Positions 1 through 5,370 are shown, numbered from the stretch's first letter. The stretch is DNA of 5,434 nucleotides from an uncultured Eubacteriales bacterium (GCA_934541115.1 CAKTDF010000050.1:1-5434); one strand, 5' to 3'. Notes: a model not told the origin generated them from the letters alone. Translations and numbers: made by a program.

Positions 1-360
1 AAATCCGCGAGATGAGGAAAGAGAAAACGTTGTTTTTACTTCGTTCTGACTGAACACTTCGACAGAGTGGAGATAGGGTAATAGCGGATTGGTGTTTTAA
101 TTAGGAAAGCGTTGCACACGAGTACTGTGTAGGCGCGTTAGAGAGCGATAATTGGATTCCCTCAAGGAATCCGATTTCGCTCTCTTGGGCGCCGTACAGA
201 AGCGTATTTTTGGTTACTTTTGTTACAACCGACAAAAGTGACCCCAGCGGAGCGTACGGGTGTAAAAGTGCATAACCATTTGTATATAAAAGTAGGTGTT
301 GGGTTTAAGAAAAATAGCAGCACACTAAAAAAATAAGCAGAACCTTTCACGCTCCGCAAG
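1..360 (+). repeat. Intergenic structured repeat, copy A (full unit plus tail)
   Basis: This stretch recurs twice more in the window: inverted as copy B (about 4633-4996) and direct as copy C (about 5073-5434). The unit opens with AAATCCGCGAG and its body ends near 310 at AATAG. An A-rich tail then leads to ACCTTTCACGCTCCGCAAG, which matches the tails next to B and C. Bases 1-131 match copy C with about a dozen substitutions and one indel; bases 187-281 match copy B with only three differences over 95 bases. No transposase gene, terminal inverted repeats or credible coding frame is present. A minus-strand frame crosses it, but copy C breaks that frame. It is either a dispersed non-autonomous repeat or a family of structured non-coding elements. 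Repetition is certain; function is unknown. Confidence 0.9.
132..259 (+). other. Double-hairpin core of repeat copy A
   Basis: The first hairpin pairs GGCGC (132-136) with GCGCC (189-193), AGAGAGCGA (140-148) with TCGCTCTCT (177-185), and an inner 11-bp stem (150-160 with 166-176, one T-G wobble) closed by the loop CTCAA. The second hairpin pairs GGTTACTTTTGT (212-223) with ACAAAAGTGACC (232-243), 12 bp with one T-G wobble and an 8-base loop. CCGTAC (192-197) can pair with GTACGG (254-259) to enclose it, competing with the base of the first hairpin for bases 192-193. The pairings are seen directly. Whether the structure acts as RNA or as DNA cannot be told, and the strand given is that of the repeat unit. 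Confidence 0.75.
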
Positions 361-375
361 ATAGGCTTTCAATGC

Positions 376-471
376 TTTGTTTTGTAACACCGATAAAAGT
401 ACCCACGCGGAGCGTACGAGTGTAAAAGCGGATAAGCACTTATTTGTATAAATAAAGCGTTGATAAGTGAG
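376..471 (+). repeat. Degenerate partial repeat, copy D
   Basis: This is a truncated repeat directly downstream of copy A in the same orientation. It keeps TTTTGTAACA, then ATAAAAGTACCC, CGCGGAGCGTACG and TGTAAAAG, and a tail resembling the AAGCGTTG region of the other copies. The 5' two thirds of a unit are missing, including the whole first hairpin. The left arm of the second hairpin is eroded (CTTTGTTTTGT in place of a clean complement). Its GTACCC arm matches copy C and not A or B, so it belongs to the C-type subfamily. It looks like a decayed second unit in a head-to-tail array. Confidence 0.75.
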
Positions 472-480
472 TCGCAAAGA

Positions 481-509
481 TTGACAATGGCAAATTTCCT
501 TGCTAAAAT
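481..509 (+). promoter_or_regulatory. Sigma-70/SigA-type promoter for the hydrolase gene
   Basis: A perfect -35 box TTGACA (481-486) is followed after exactly 17 bases by TAAAAT (504-509), a good -10 box. A second -10-like TATAAT lies at 520-525 but has no good -35 at the right distance. Transcription would start near 516-518, giving an untranslated leader of about 85 bases before the gene at 601. The promoter lies just downstream of the repeat copies and not inside them. Confidence 0.75.
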
Positions 510-530
510 AGACACGGTATATAATTTTTA

Positions 531-580
531 AGGAACCGACGATCAGCTGAGATATCAATTCAGCCAATCGGCAGTTACCT
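531..580 (+). promoter_or_regulatory. Possible structured 5' leader of the hydrolase mRNA
   Basis: Just after the predicted transcription start the leader can fold into a nested hairpin. AGG (531-533) pairs with CCT (578-580), AA (534-535) with TT (575-576), CCGA (536-539) with TCGG (568-571), and GCTGA (546-550) with TCAGC (560-564), around a 9-base loop. The fold ends shortly before the ribosome site. There is no U-run after it, so it is not a terminator. I do not recognise a known riboswitch class. It might affect mRNA stability or translation, but the stems are short and could be chance. Confidence 0.35.
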
Positions 581-600
581 GAATGAAAGGAATGGAGTAT

Positions 601-1539
601 ATGATGAAAAAACTTAAAAAGTTTGCATCGGTTGCTTTGGCACTCGTTCTGGCACTGTCTTGTTTTTCCCTCGTTTCCTTTGCTGCCGTAGGCGACAGAG
701 TACCTTTTAACAACAGTGAATTTTTTGAAACCGGCGATTATAACATTCACTACAGAACCTATGGTGAACGCTCATCTCGCCCGGGTGTAATGTTGCTGCA
801 CGGCTTTGGTCTTTCTACCGCGTCATTTGAGGCACTTGCAGAAGAATATGCGGAAAACGGCTATTACGTTGTTGCTGTTGACCTACCGAATTTTGGTTAT
901 TCAAGCCGTGAGACAACCGAAACAAAGCTCATGAGCCGTGAAAATGTCGTTTATGCTCTCATGGAGGAGCTTGGCGGTCGTTGGATTCTCGGCGGTCACT
1001 CAATGGGCGGCGGAATTGCAATCAATGTTGCAACTGATCACCCGGAAGATGTTGCGGGTCTTGTTCTTTTTGCTCCGCAGACGAGTGCAGAGGCTTCGCC
1101 TTTGATGAAGAGTATCATGACAAACAAATACGTTCTTTCGCTTTTTGGAGGTCTTTTCAAAATCGGCGCCTCATTTTCGTTCATCTTCACACCGATGGTT
1201 GAAATGAGCTTCAGCGATAAGGAATACGCAAAAGAGTATGACGTGCTGAGAATTGCCTCTCCCTTGAGACTTGACGGAACGGGAAATGGCATTGCAATCA
1301 TGACCTCTCATACGAGGGGAACGGATTTTGAAAAATTCTCTGCTCTTGATGTTCCTGTTGCAATTATCACGTCTGAAAACGACCGCGTTGCCAACGCAAA
1401 GAATCTTGAAGCGATTCTTGCCGCTGCGCCTGACGGCAGCAGGCATTTTACAGTTAAAGCCGGCGGTCATATGATGATGGAATACAACAGCAAAGAAAGT
1501 GCTACGCTGACTTTGCCTGTTATGGCTGAATGCAACTGA
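601..1539 (+). CDS. Secreted alpha/beta-hydrolase-fold protein
   Basis: Predicted hydrolase (esterase/lipase-like superfamily) of about 312 residues. The N-terminus MMKKLKKF followed by an Ala/Leu core and SFA-AVGD is a typical Sec signal peptide with cleavage near residue 28-29, so it should act outside the membrane. The fold is supported by the oxyanion-region HGFG (His67), the nucleophile elbow GHSMG with Ser134, a likely acid in SENDR (Asp261) after a strand, and the catalytic His290 in AGGHMM. Residues about 160-240 would form the cap that determines substrate choice. An upstream in-frame ATG at 583 has no ribosome site and would put residues before the signal peptide; AAAGG (586-590) and GGAG (594-597) favour a start at 601 or 604. 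It has its own promoter and terminator, so it is probably monocistronic. Substrate is unknown; related folds include haloperoxidases, epoxide hydrolases and carboxylesterases. Confidence 0.93.
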   Translation: MMKKLKKFASVALALVLALSCFSLVSFAAVGDRVPFNNSEFFETGDYNIHYRTYGERSSRPGVMLLHGFGLSTASFEALAEEYAENGYYVVAVDLPNFGYSSRETTETKLMSRENVVYALMEELGGRWILGGHSMGGGIAINVATDHPEDVAGLVLFAPQTSAEASPLMKSIMTNKYVLSLFGGLFKIGASFSFIFTPMVEMSFSDKEYAKEYDVLRIASPLRLDGTGNGIAIMTSHTRGTDFEKFSALDVPVAIITSENDRVANAKNLEAILAAAPDGSRHFTVKAGGHMMMEYNSKESATLTLPVMAECN

Positions 1540-1552
1540 AGAAAAACACTCG

Positions 1553-1598
1553 GCTGCCGGATCCGGCTTTACCATGCGTCGGATTGCGGCAGCTTTTT
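1553..1598 (+). terminator. Rho-independent terminator after the hydrolase gene
   Basis: GCTGCCG (1553-1559) pairs with CGGCAGC (1587-1593), and ATCCG (1561-1565) with CGGAT (1580-1584), separated by a small internal bulge. A run of five T follows (1594-1598). It begins 13 bases after the hydrolase stop codon. Only 26 bases separate its T-run from the start codon of the next gene. Confidence 0.8.
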
Positions 1599-1610
1599 AA
1601 TTTACATGCC

Positions 1611-1617
1611 AAAGGAG
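1611..1617 (+). promoter_or_regulatory. Ribosome binding site of the 1625 gene
   Basis: AAAGGAG is a near-perfect Shine-Dalgarno sequence seven bases upstream of the ATG at 1625. It fixes the start of the first gene of the four-gene operon. Confidence 0.8.
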
Positions 1618-1624
1618 AAAGTTA

Positions 1625-2176
1625 ATGACGGAACTTGAAACTCTCAGAAGAGCAAAAATGTATATTGACAAGCTTGCAAACGGTGTTGACCCGATAACGG
1701 GCGGCGATGTTTCGGATGACAGCGTTATAAACAATGTTCGTATCAGCCGCTGCCTGTTCTATGTATCGGGTGTGCTCCAAAAAGTAATCGAAAACGGCGG
1801 TGAGGTCAAAAAAACGGTTATTAAAGGTCTGCCGTTCAGAATTACCGATGAGCAGCTCGGAATGATTGAAATTTCCGAGGCACCGGTAGGCGTTTCAATA
1901 ATTGCAAAGCGTATTGCGGCTGTTCTTGACGAAAGCGTTAAAAAGGTCTCTGCTTCAAAGATTTCAACATGGCTTGTCAATGAGGGCTATCTTGTTGAAA
2001 ATATCCGTGCAGGAGAGCGCAGCAAGGAGGCTACGGAAAAGGGAGAGGCAATCGGAATCTTTACCGTTGACGGAACGAGTCTCAGCGGAAGGAAATACAA
2101 GAAAAATATTTACAACGCCGATGCACAGCGCTTTATTATTTCAAACATTGTTCAGATTGCCGAAGAAACTATGTGA
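1625..2176 (+). CDS. Conserved-looking protein of unknown function with winged-helix-like segment
   Basis: A 183-residue soluble protein without signal peptide or membrane segment. The N-terminal part (residues about 1-60) has the pattern AKMYIDKLANGVDPITG...DDSVINNVRISRC...YVSGVLQKVIENGG. It resembles a domain I have seen in uncharacterised Firmicutes proteins, but I cannot attach a function. The middle (about 87-122, PVGVSIIAKRIA...KISTWLVNEGYL) reads like a winged-helix or helix-turn-helix unit, and the C-terminus has GRKYKKNIYNADAQRFII. A nucleic-acid-binding or regulatory role is therefore possible but is inference only. The gene is first in an operon-like run. The ATP-grasp genes downstream are not adjacent to it, so a shared pathway is unproven. 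Coding is well supported by the ribosome site, length and composition. Confidence 0.88.
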   Translation: MTELETLRRAKMYIDKLANGVDPITGGDVSDDSVINNVRISRCLFYVSGVLQKVIENGGEVKKTVIKGLPFRITDEQLGMIEISEAPVGVSIIAKRIAAVLDESVKKVSASKISTWLVNEGYLVENIRAGERSKEATEKGEAIGIFTVDGTSLSGRKYKKNIYNADAQRFIISNIVQIAEETM

Positions 2177-2199
2177 GAACACAGAAAAAAGGAGCACAT

Positions 2200-2691
2200 A
2201 TGAGAAGAAAAGACAGAGAAGTAAATGGCTTTGAAGATATAATGCGCATTGTTGACGAATGCGAAATTGTCCGCATCGGTCTTGCGGACGGAGATTATCC
2301 GTATATTGTTCCGGTCAATTTTGCCTATTCGATCGAAGGTGACCGTCTTGTACTTTATATCCATGGAGCACAGGCGGGCAGGAAGTTTGAGCTGCTCTCA
2401 AAAAAACGTGTCTGTTCTTTTGAAATGGACGTTCCGCTCATGATGGAGTGCATTGCCGAAAAGGGCGATGTCACAATGAGGTACAGATCCGTAATGGGCA
2501 AGGCTGACGTTGAATTTCTTGATGGTGAAGAACGCCAAAGAGCAATTGATGAGGTCATAATGGCACGGCACGAGGAAACAAAAAGCTTTGAATATAACCG
2601 CAGCGCCGCTGCTCACACGGCGGTAGCAAAACTCACAGTGACGGAACTTTCCGGCAAAGCTAACCCTCTGCATGGCGGAGCAGATTTATAA
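2200..2691 (+). CDS. Pyridoxamine 5'-phosphate oxidase-fold flavoprotein, Nim-like
   Basis: A 163-residue protein of the FMN-binding split-barrel (PNPOx-like) superfamily, closest in pattern to the Nim group of flavin reductases. The start MRRKDREV..FEDIMRIVDECEIVRIGLADGDYPYIVPVNF is the family signature. It is followed by the strand LVLYIHGAQAGRKFELL, where His55 sits at the position Nim proteins use near the active site, then VCSFEMD, a YRSVMGKA strand (residues 95-102) and a C-terminal LTVTELSGK strand. Family members are cytoplasmic homodimers that bind FMN or a related flavin and reduce small molecules; nitroimidazole inactivation is shown only for some. The ATG at 2200 is chosen because AAAAAAGGAG (2185-2194) lies five bases upstream. 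A GTG at 2173 would overlap the preceding gene and lacks a ribosome site. It starts 23 bases after the upstream stop, so it is probably co-transcribed. The natural substrate is unknown. Confidence 0.92.
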   Translation: MRRKDREVNGFEDIMRIVDECEIVRIGLADGDYPYIVPVNFAYSIEGDRLVLYIHGAQAGRKFELLSKKRVCSFEMDVPLMMECIAEKGDVTMRYRSVMGKADVEFLDGEERQRAIDEVIMARHEETKSFEYNRSAAAHTAVAKLTVTELSGKANPLHGGADL

Positions 2692-2784
2692 ATTTAAGGC
2701 AATACCATACAAAATTTGCTTTTTGCTGTAACAAAACGTTATTTCTGAGCATTAACTGATGCGAACATAAAAGGGGAAAGGAAT
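2692..2784 (+). promoter_or_regulatory. Intergenic gap with a weak internal promoter candidate
   Basis: These 93 bases are the only sizeable gap in the operon. They contain no terminator. TTGCTT (2716-2721) and TTATTT (2739-2744) are spaced 17 bases apart, a poor match to a housekeeping promoter that could give the two ATP-grasp genes extra independent expression. A small GCAT/ATGC hairpin (2749-2762) precedes the ribosome site. No small ORF of credible size is present. Confidence 0.25.
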
Positions 2785-3660
2785 TTGAAAGGTCTATTGG
2801 TCATTAACAATTTTATTGAAAGCCAAAAGTTTTCGGGCATATATAAAATGTTTGAGGCTTCGGCAAAAAAAGCCGGCATAATGCTTTCTGTTTTGAAAAC
2901 GGGCGAAATTCTTCATAATCTTGAAAGAGTAAAAACGCTTGACTGTGATTTTGTCATTTTTTGGGATAAAGATGTTCTGCTTGCAAAAATGCTTGAAAGT
3001 GCCGGGCTCAGAGTGTTCAATTCTGCCGATGCGATTTTTTATTGCGATAACAAGGCGTATACTGCTTTGCTTCTTCAAAAAGAGGGAGTTCCCACTCCGC
3101 AGAGTTTTGTTGCACCGCTGACCTATGAGGGCATAGGATACAGAGATAAAGGGTTTTTGAAAAAAATTACTGCAGAAACCGGTTATCCGGTTGTTGTCAA
3201 AGAGCTTTACGGTTCTTTCGGTCAGCAGGTGAGTCTTGTGCGGAATGAAAATGAGCTGTTTACTCTCGTTGATACTTTCGGCAGCAAAGGCTTTTTGCTC
3301 CAGCGCTTTGTTGAAACGAGTGCCGGCAAAGACGTAAGGATCAATGTTGTTGGCGATCGTGCCGTATGTTCAATGCTTCGATACAGTGTGAACGGTGACT
3401 TTCGCTCAAATATTTCAAACGGCGGAAAGGCAGAGTGCTTTGAACCTGACGATGAGACAAAGGCTGTTGCCGTTGCTGCCTGCCGAGCCCTCGGGCTTGA
3501 TTTTGCCGGGGTTGATGTGCTTTTCGGCGAGGGCGGAAAGCCGCTTGTATGCGAGGTCAATTCAAATCCGCACTTCAAAAGCTCGCTTGACTGCACCGGC
3601 GTTGACATGAGCGAAATAATTTTGAGATATATCAAAGAAAAGGTTGAAAGCGAACAATGA
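2785..3660 (+). CDS. RimK-like ATP-grasp ligase (first of a tandem pair)
   Basis: A 291-residue cytoplasmic ATP-grasp protein, typical in length for the RimK/LysX/CofF-type group, which joins an amino acid to a carboxylate through an acyl-phosphate. Residues 1-80 form the pre-ATP Rossmann-like domain. DNKAYT (Lys90) and VVVKELYGSFGQQ (Lys139, Gly-rich loop 143-147) bind ATP. LLQRFVE (170-177) is the hinge strand. GKDVRINVVGD and FRSNISNGGK (207-215) are characteristic of RimK relatives. Asp244 and CEVNSNP (Glu257, Asn259) are the usual metal ligands, so the site looks intact. The start is a TTG at 2785 behind GGGGAAAGGA (2773-2782); no better in-frame start is near. The stop overlaps the ATG of the next gene, indicating translational coupling. 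Many such proteins are labelled alpha-L-glutamate ligase, but substrate specificity cannot be read from sequence. It could also ligate other amino acids to a peptide or cofactor. Confidence 0.92.
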   Translation: MKGLLVINNFIESQKFSGIYKMFEASAKKAGIMLSVLKTGEILHNLERVKTLDCDFVIFWDKDVLLAKMLESAGLRVFNSADAIFYCDNKAYTALLLQKEGVPTPQSFVAPLTYEGIGYRDKGFLKKITAETGYPVVVKELYGSFGQQVSLVRNENELFTLVDTFGSKGFLLQRFVETSAGKDVRINVVGDRAVCSMLRYSVNGDFRSNISNGGKAECFEPDDETKAVAVAACRALGLDFAGVDVLFGEGGKPLVCEVNSNPHFKSSLDCTGVDMSEIILRYIKEKVESEQ

Positions 3661-4529
3661 CAGGCTGGCTCATTTATGATAAAAAGCAATATGAAAAGAA
3701 CAAGTGGTTTGCCCACGAGCTTTTAAAAAACTGCTCGGCGTTTTGCAAAACAGAGCTGATTTTTGCGGAAAAGTTGGTTTTCGGCACTGATGGAAACGGA
3801 ACGTTTTTTGAGTATGACGAAAAGGCTATTCCTGCACCGGATTTTGCGGTGAACCGTTCAATTTTTCCGTTGTTGTCGCTTGCTCTTGAAAAGAGCAAAG
3901 TACGTGTTTTCAATTCATATGAAACAGCTGCCTTCTGCAACGATAAGCGAAAAACGTACCTCGCTGTTTCCGGCTGCGGAGTACCTGTGATGAAAACGGC
4001 GTTTTTTGAAAAGCGCTTTTTTGACATTGAAAGTGCAAAAAGCTTTGGTTTTCCATGCGTGCTCAAGTCCGCGGACGGTCACGGCGGAAAAGAGGTCTTT
4101 CCGGTTCAAAATACCGCCGGGCTTGAAAGGTGTCTCGGTTCTTTTGAAACGGGTGAGTTTTTGCTGCAAAAGCTCTGCTGCGGAAAAAGTGATTTGCGGG
4201 TCTATGTTTTGGGCGGAAAAGCACTCGGAGCTGTTTTGAGAACACCGAAAAGCGGAATGTTCAAAAGCAACTTTTCTCTCGGAGGAAAGGCGGAGCGCTT
4301 TGAGATTACAGAAGCTTTGCTTTCGGCGGTGAGACGTGTTCTTGATTGTCTTTCTTTTGTACCCGATTTTGTGGGAATAGATTTTCTTTTTGACGGGGAA
4401 AGCTTTGTTTTCAATGAGATTGAGGACGTTGTGGGAACGCGTATGCTTTACAAAACGACCGACGTTGACGCGGCGTGGGAGTTTTCGCGATACATTAAAA
4501 GTGAAATGGAATCCGATGCAGAGGTGTAA
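3657..4529 (+). CDS. RimK-like ATP-grasp protein (second of the pair, variant metal site)
   Basis: A 290-residue paralogue of the preceding gene with the same domain order. Shared landmarks are RVFNS (83-87), NDKRKTY (Lys97/Lys99), CVLKSADGHGGKE (Lys137, Gly-rich loop 141-144), FLLQK (168-172), SDLRVYVLGG (Asp179, Arg181), FKSNFSLGGKAERF (202-215) and GIDFLF (Asp242). The end differs: where the partner has the standard Glu-x-Asn metal pair (CEVNSNP), this protein has FNEIEDVVGTRMLY, giving Glu254-Ile-Glu256. It may use another metal geometry, act on another substrate, or be an accessory subunit. The ATG overlaps the upstream stop (ATGA) and has only a weak purine-rich ribosome site, so translation is probably coupled and the two products made in similar amounts. 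It is the last gene of the operon. The ATP-grasp assignment is strong; the reaction is not known. Confidence 0.92.
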   Translation: MTGWLIYDKKQYEKNKWFAHELLKNCSAFCKTELIFAEKLVFGTDGNGTFFEYDEKAIPAPDFAVNRSIFPLLSLALEKSKVRVFNSYETAAFCNDKRKTYLAVSGCGVPVMKTAFFEKRFFDIESAKSFGFPCVLKSADGHGGKEVFPVQNTAGLERCLGSFETGEFLLQKLCCGKSDLRVYVLGGKALGAVLRTPKSGMFKSNFSLGGKAERFEITEALLSAVRRVLDCLSFVPDFVGIDFLFDGESFVFNEIEDVVGTRMLYKTTDVDAAWEFSRYIKSEMESDAEV

Positions 4530-4530
4530 T

Positions 4531-4557
4531 TCCGATGGTCGGATTTTTTCTTTTTTA
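4531..4557 (+). terminator. Rho-independent terminator of the four-gene operon
   Basis: TCCGA (4531-4535) pairs with TCGGA (4539-4543) around a 3-base loop, followed by TTTTTTCTTTTTT. An alternative, longer stem pairs AATCCGA (4510-4516), inside the end of the gene, with TCGGATT (4539-4545). Either form with the T-rich tract would stop transcription right after the stop codon at 4527-4529. Confidence 0.75.
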
Positions 4558-4601
4558 TTTGCTTGTGCGGGAAAACTGCTATTGTTCATCTGAAGTCCCC
4601 C

Positions 4602-4632
4602 GTGTTTTTCGTTTTCCACTACTCGCGGATTT
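4602..4632 (-). repeat. Truncated 5' end of a further repeat unit
   Basis: Read on the minus strand, this piece starts with AAATCCGCGAG and continues with GTGGAAAACGAAAAAC, matching the first 30 or so bases of copies A and C. It directly follows the tail of copy B, so B was once followed by another unit in head-to-tail order. Only its first bases remain, and similarity stops near 4602. Confidence 0.7.
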
Positions 4633-4996
4633 CTTGTGGAATGTGGAAAGTTCTACTTGTTTTTTTACGTAATACTATTCCCCTTAAATCCAACATTTGT
4701 TTTTAATATATAAATGGTTATACGCTTTTACACCCGTACGCTCCGCTGGGGTTACTTTTGTCGGTTGTAACAAAAGTAACCAAAAATACGCTTCTGTACG
4801 GCGCCCAAGAGAACGAAATCGGATTCCTTGGGGGAATCTCGATTATCGCTCTCTAACGCGCCTACACAGTACACGTCAGCAAATCTCAGTTTATTGAAAC
4901 ATCAATCTGCTATCGTACTTAAACCACACTCTGTCGAAGTGTTTATTCAGACAGTTCTAAAAAGTAAGCCTACATATTACTTCTCTCCGCAGATTT
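4633..4996 (-). repeat. Intergenic structured repeat, copy B (inverted)
   Basis: On the minus strand this is a full unit running from AAATCTGCGGAG at 4996 to GAATAGTATTA ending at 4670, then the tail to ACTTTCCACATTCCACAAG at 4633. Its 3' part (4712-4806) is almost identical to copy A bases 187-281, with three differences in 95. Its 5' part (about 4863-4996) has diverged strongly from A and C; only landmarks such as CACTTCGACAGAGTG and ATAGCAGATTGATGTTT remain. It faces copy A across the five-gene region as an inverted repeat. It contains no credible gene; the plus-strand reading frame through it is the counterpart of the non-coding frame in copy A. Confidence 0.88.
4734..4862 (-). other. Double-hairpin core of repeat copy B
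   Basis: The second hairpin is here a perfect 12-bp stem, GGTTACTTTTGT (4750-4761) with ACAAAAGTAACC (4770-4781), enclosed by CCGTAC (4734-4739) and GTACGG (4796-4801). The first hairpin spans 4800-4862 with GGCGC/GCGCC at its base. Compared with copy A, the wobble pair in the second stem is a T-A pair. In the first hairpin one G-C pair of the middle stem has become a wobble pair, the loop reads CCCAA on the unit strand, and the inner stem has a single bulged A. The stems survive although the surrounding sequence differs. Confidence 0.7.
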
Positions 4997-5072
4997 TTCG
5001 TTGCTTTCTTTTTGTTCTTCAATACAATATGGTGGCTTGCACTTATTCGAATGCAAGTTCTTCTAAGCAAAA
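4997..5072. other. Short unique spacer between repeat copies B and C
   Basis: This A/T-rich stretch matches neither neighbouring repeat well and has no credible gene. The only structure is a hairpin of CTTGCA (5036-5041) with TGCAAG (5052-5057), without a following T-run. Confidence 0.4.
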
Positions 5073-5099
5073 GTAAAAGAAACATAGCAACCTTTCACA

Positions 5100-5127
5100 T
5101 TCCACAATAAATCCGCGAGTTGTGGAA
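5100..5127 (+). repeat. Inverted repeat at the unit-to-unit junction of copy C
   Basis: TTCCACAA (5100-5107) and TTGTGGAA (5120-5127) form a perfect 8-bp stem around the unit boundary AAATCCGCGAG. At the matching junction next to copy B (minus strand), the outer six pairs TTCCAC/GTGGAA are kept. A symmetric site at the boundary could be a recombination or insertion point, or a small hairpin. Confidence 0.5.
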
Positions 5128-5240
5128 AACAGAAAATGCTGTTTTTACTTCATTCTGACTGAACACTTCGACAGAGTGGAGATAGGGTAATAGCGGATTG
5201 ATGTTTTAATTAGATAAGCGCTGCACACGAGTAATGTGTA

Positions 5241-5370
5241 GGCGCGTTAGAGAGCGATAATCGAGATTCCCTCAAGGAATCCGATTTCGCTCTCTTGGGC
5301 GCCGTACTAAAAAGCGTTCTTTTGGGTACTTTTGTAACAATCGACAAAAGTACCCCCGCGGAGCGTACGG
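5241..5370 (+). other. Double-hairpin core of repeat copy C
   Basis: The first hairpin spans 5241-5302 (GGCGC/GCGCC base, AGAGAGCGA/TCGCTCTCT middle, AATCG-A-GATTCC inner stem with one bulged A, loop CTCAA). The second pairs GGGTACTTTTGT (5324-5335) with ACAAAAGTACCC (5344-5355), and CCGTAC (5302-5307) with GTACGG (5365-5370) encloses it. The third pair of the second stem is G-C here but T-A in A and B, a compensatory double change. The T-G wobble of the inner stem in A is a C-G pair here. Confidence 0.75.

Noticed and set aside
212..243. Hairpin as a Rho-independent terminator
   Set aside because: On neither strand is the stem followed by a convincing T-run after a GC-rich base, and no gene ends nearby on the relevant side in copy A.
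583..600. Upstream in-frame ATG as the hydrolase start
   Set aside because: It lacks a ribosome site and would place extra residues before a complete signal peptide; the purine-rich 586-597 stretch serves a start at 601 or 604.
622..666. Lipoprotein signal in the hydrolase signal peptide
   Set aside because: The Cys lies in LALSC, which lacks the usual Leu at -3 and small residue at -2; the later SFA-A site fits ordinary signal peptidase cleavage better.
2173..2199. GTG start giving a longer Nim-like protein
   Set aside because: It overlaps the end of the upstream gene and has no ribosome site, whereas a strong AAAAAAGGAG lies five bases before the ATG at 2200, which also matches the usual MRRKDRE family start.
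2692..2784. Precursor peptide gene for the ATP-grasp pair, as in graspetide clusters
   Set aside because: The gap has no small ORF with a ribosome site, and the proteins look RimK-like; nothing in 4530-4600 fits a precursor either.
1038..4619. Several long open frames on the minus strand opposite the genes
   Set aside because: They lie antisense to clear genes, lack ribosome sites and recognisable domains, and have low-complexity or biased composition typical of shadow frames.
4697..5076. Small plus-strand frames in copy B and the spacer after it
   Set aside because: They have no ribosome site and fall in a non-coding repeat; the matching frame in copy C is broken.
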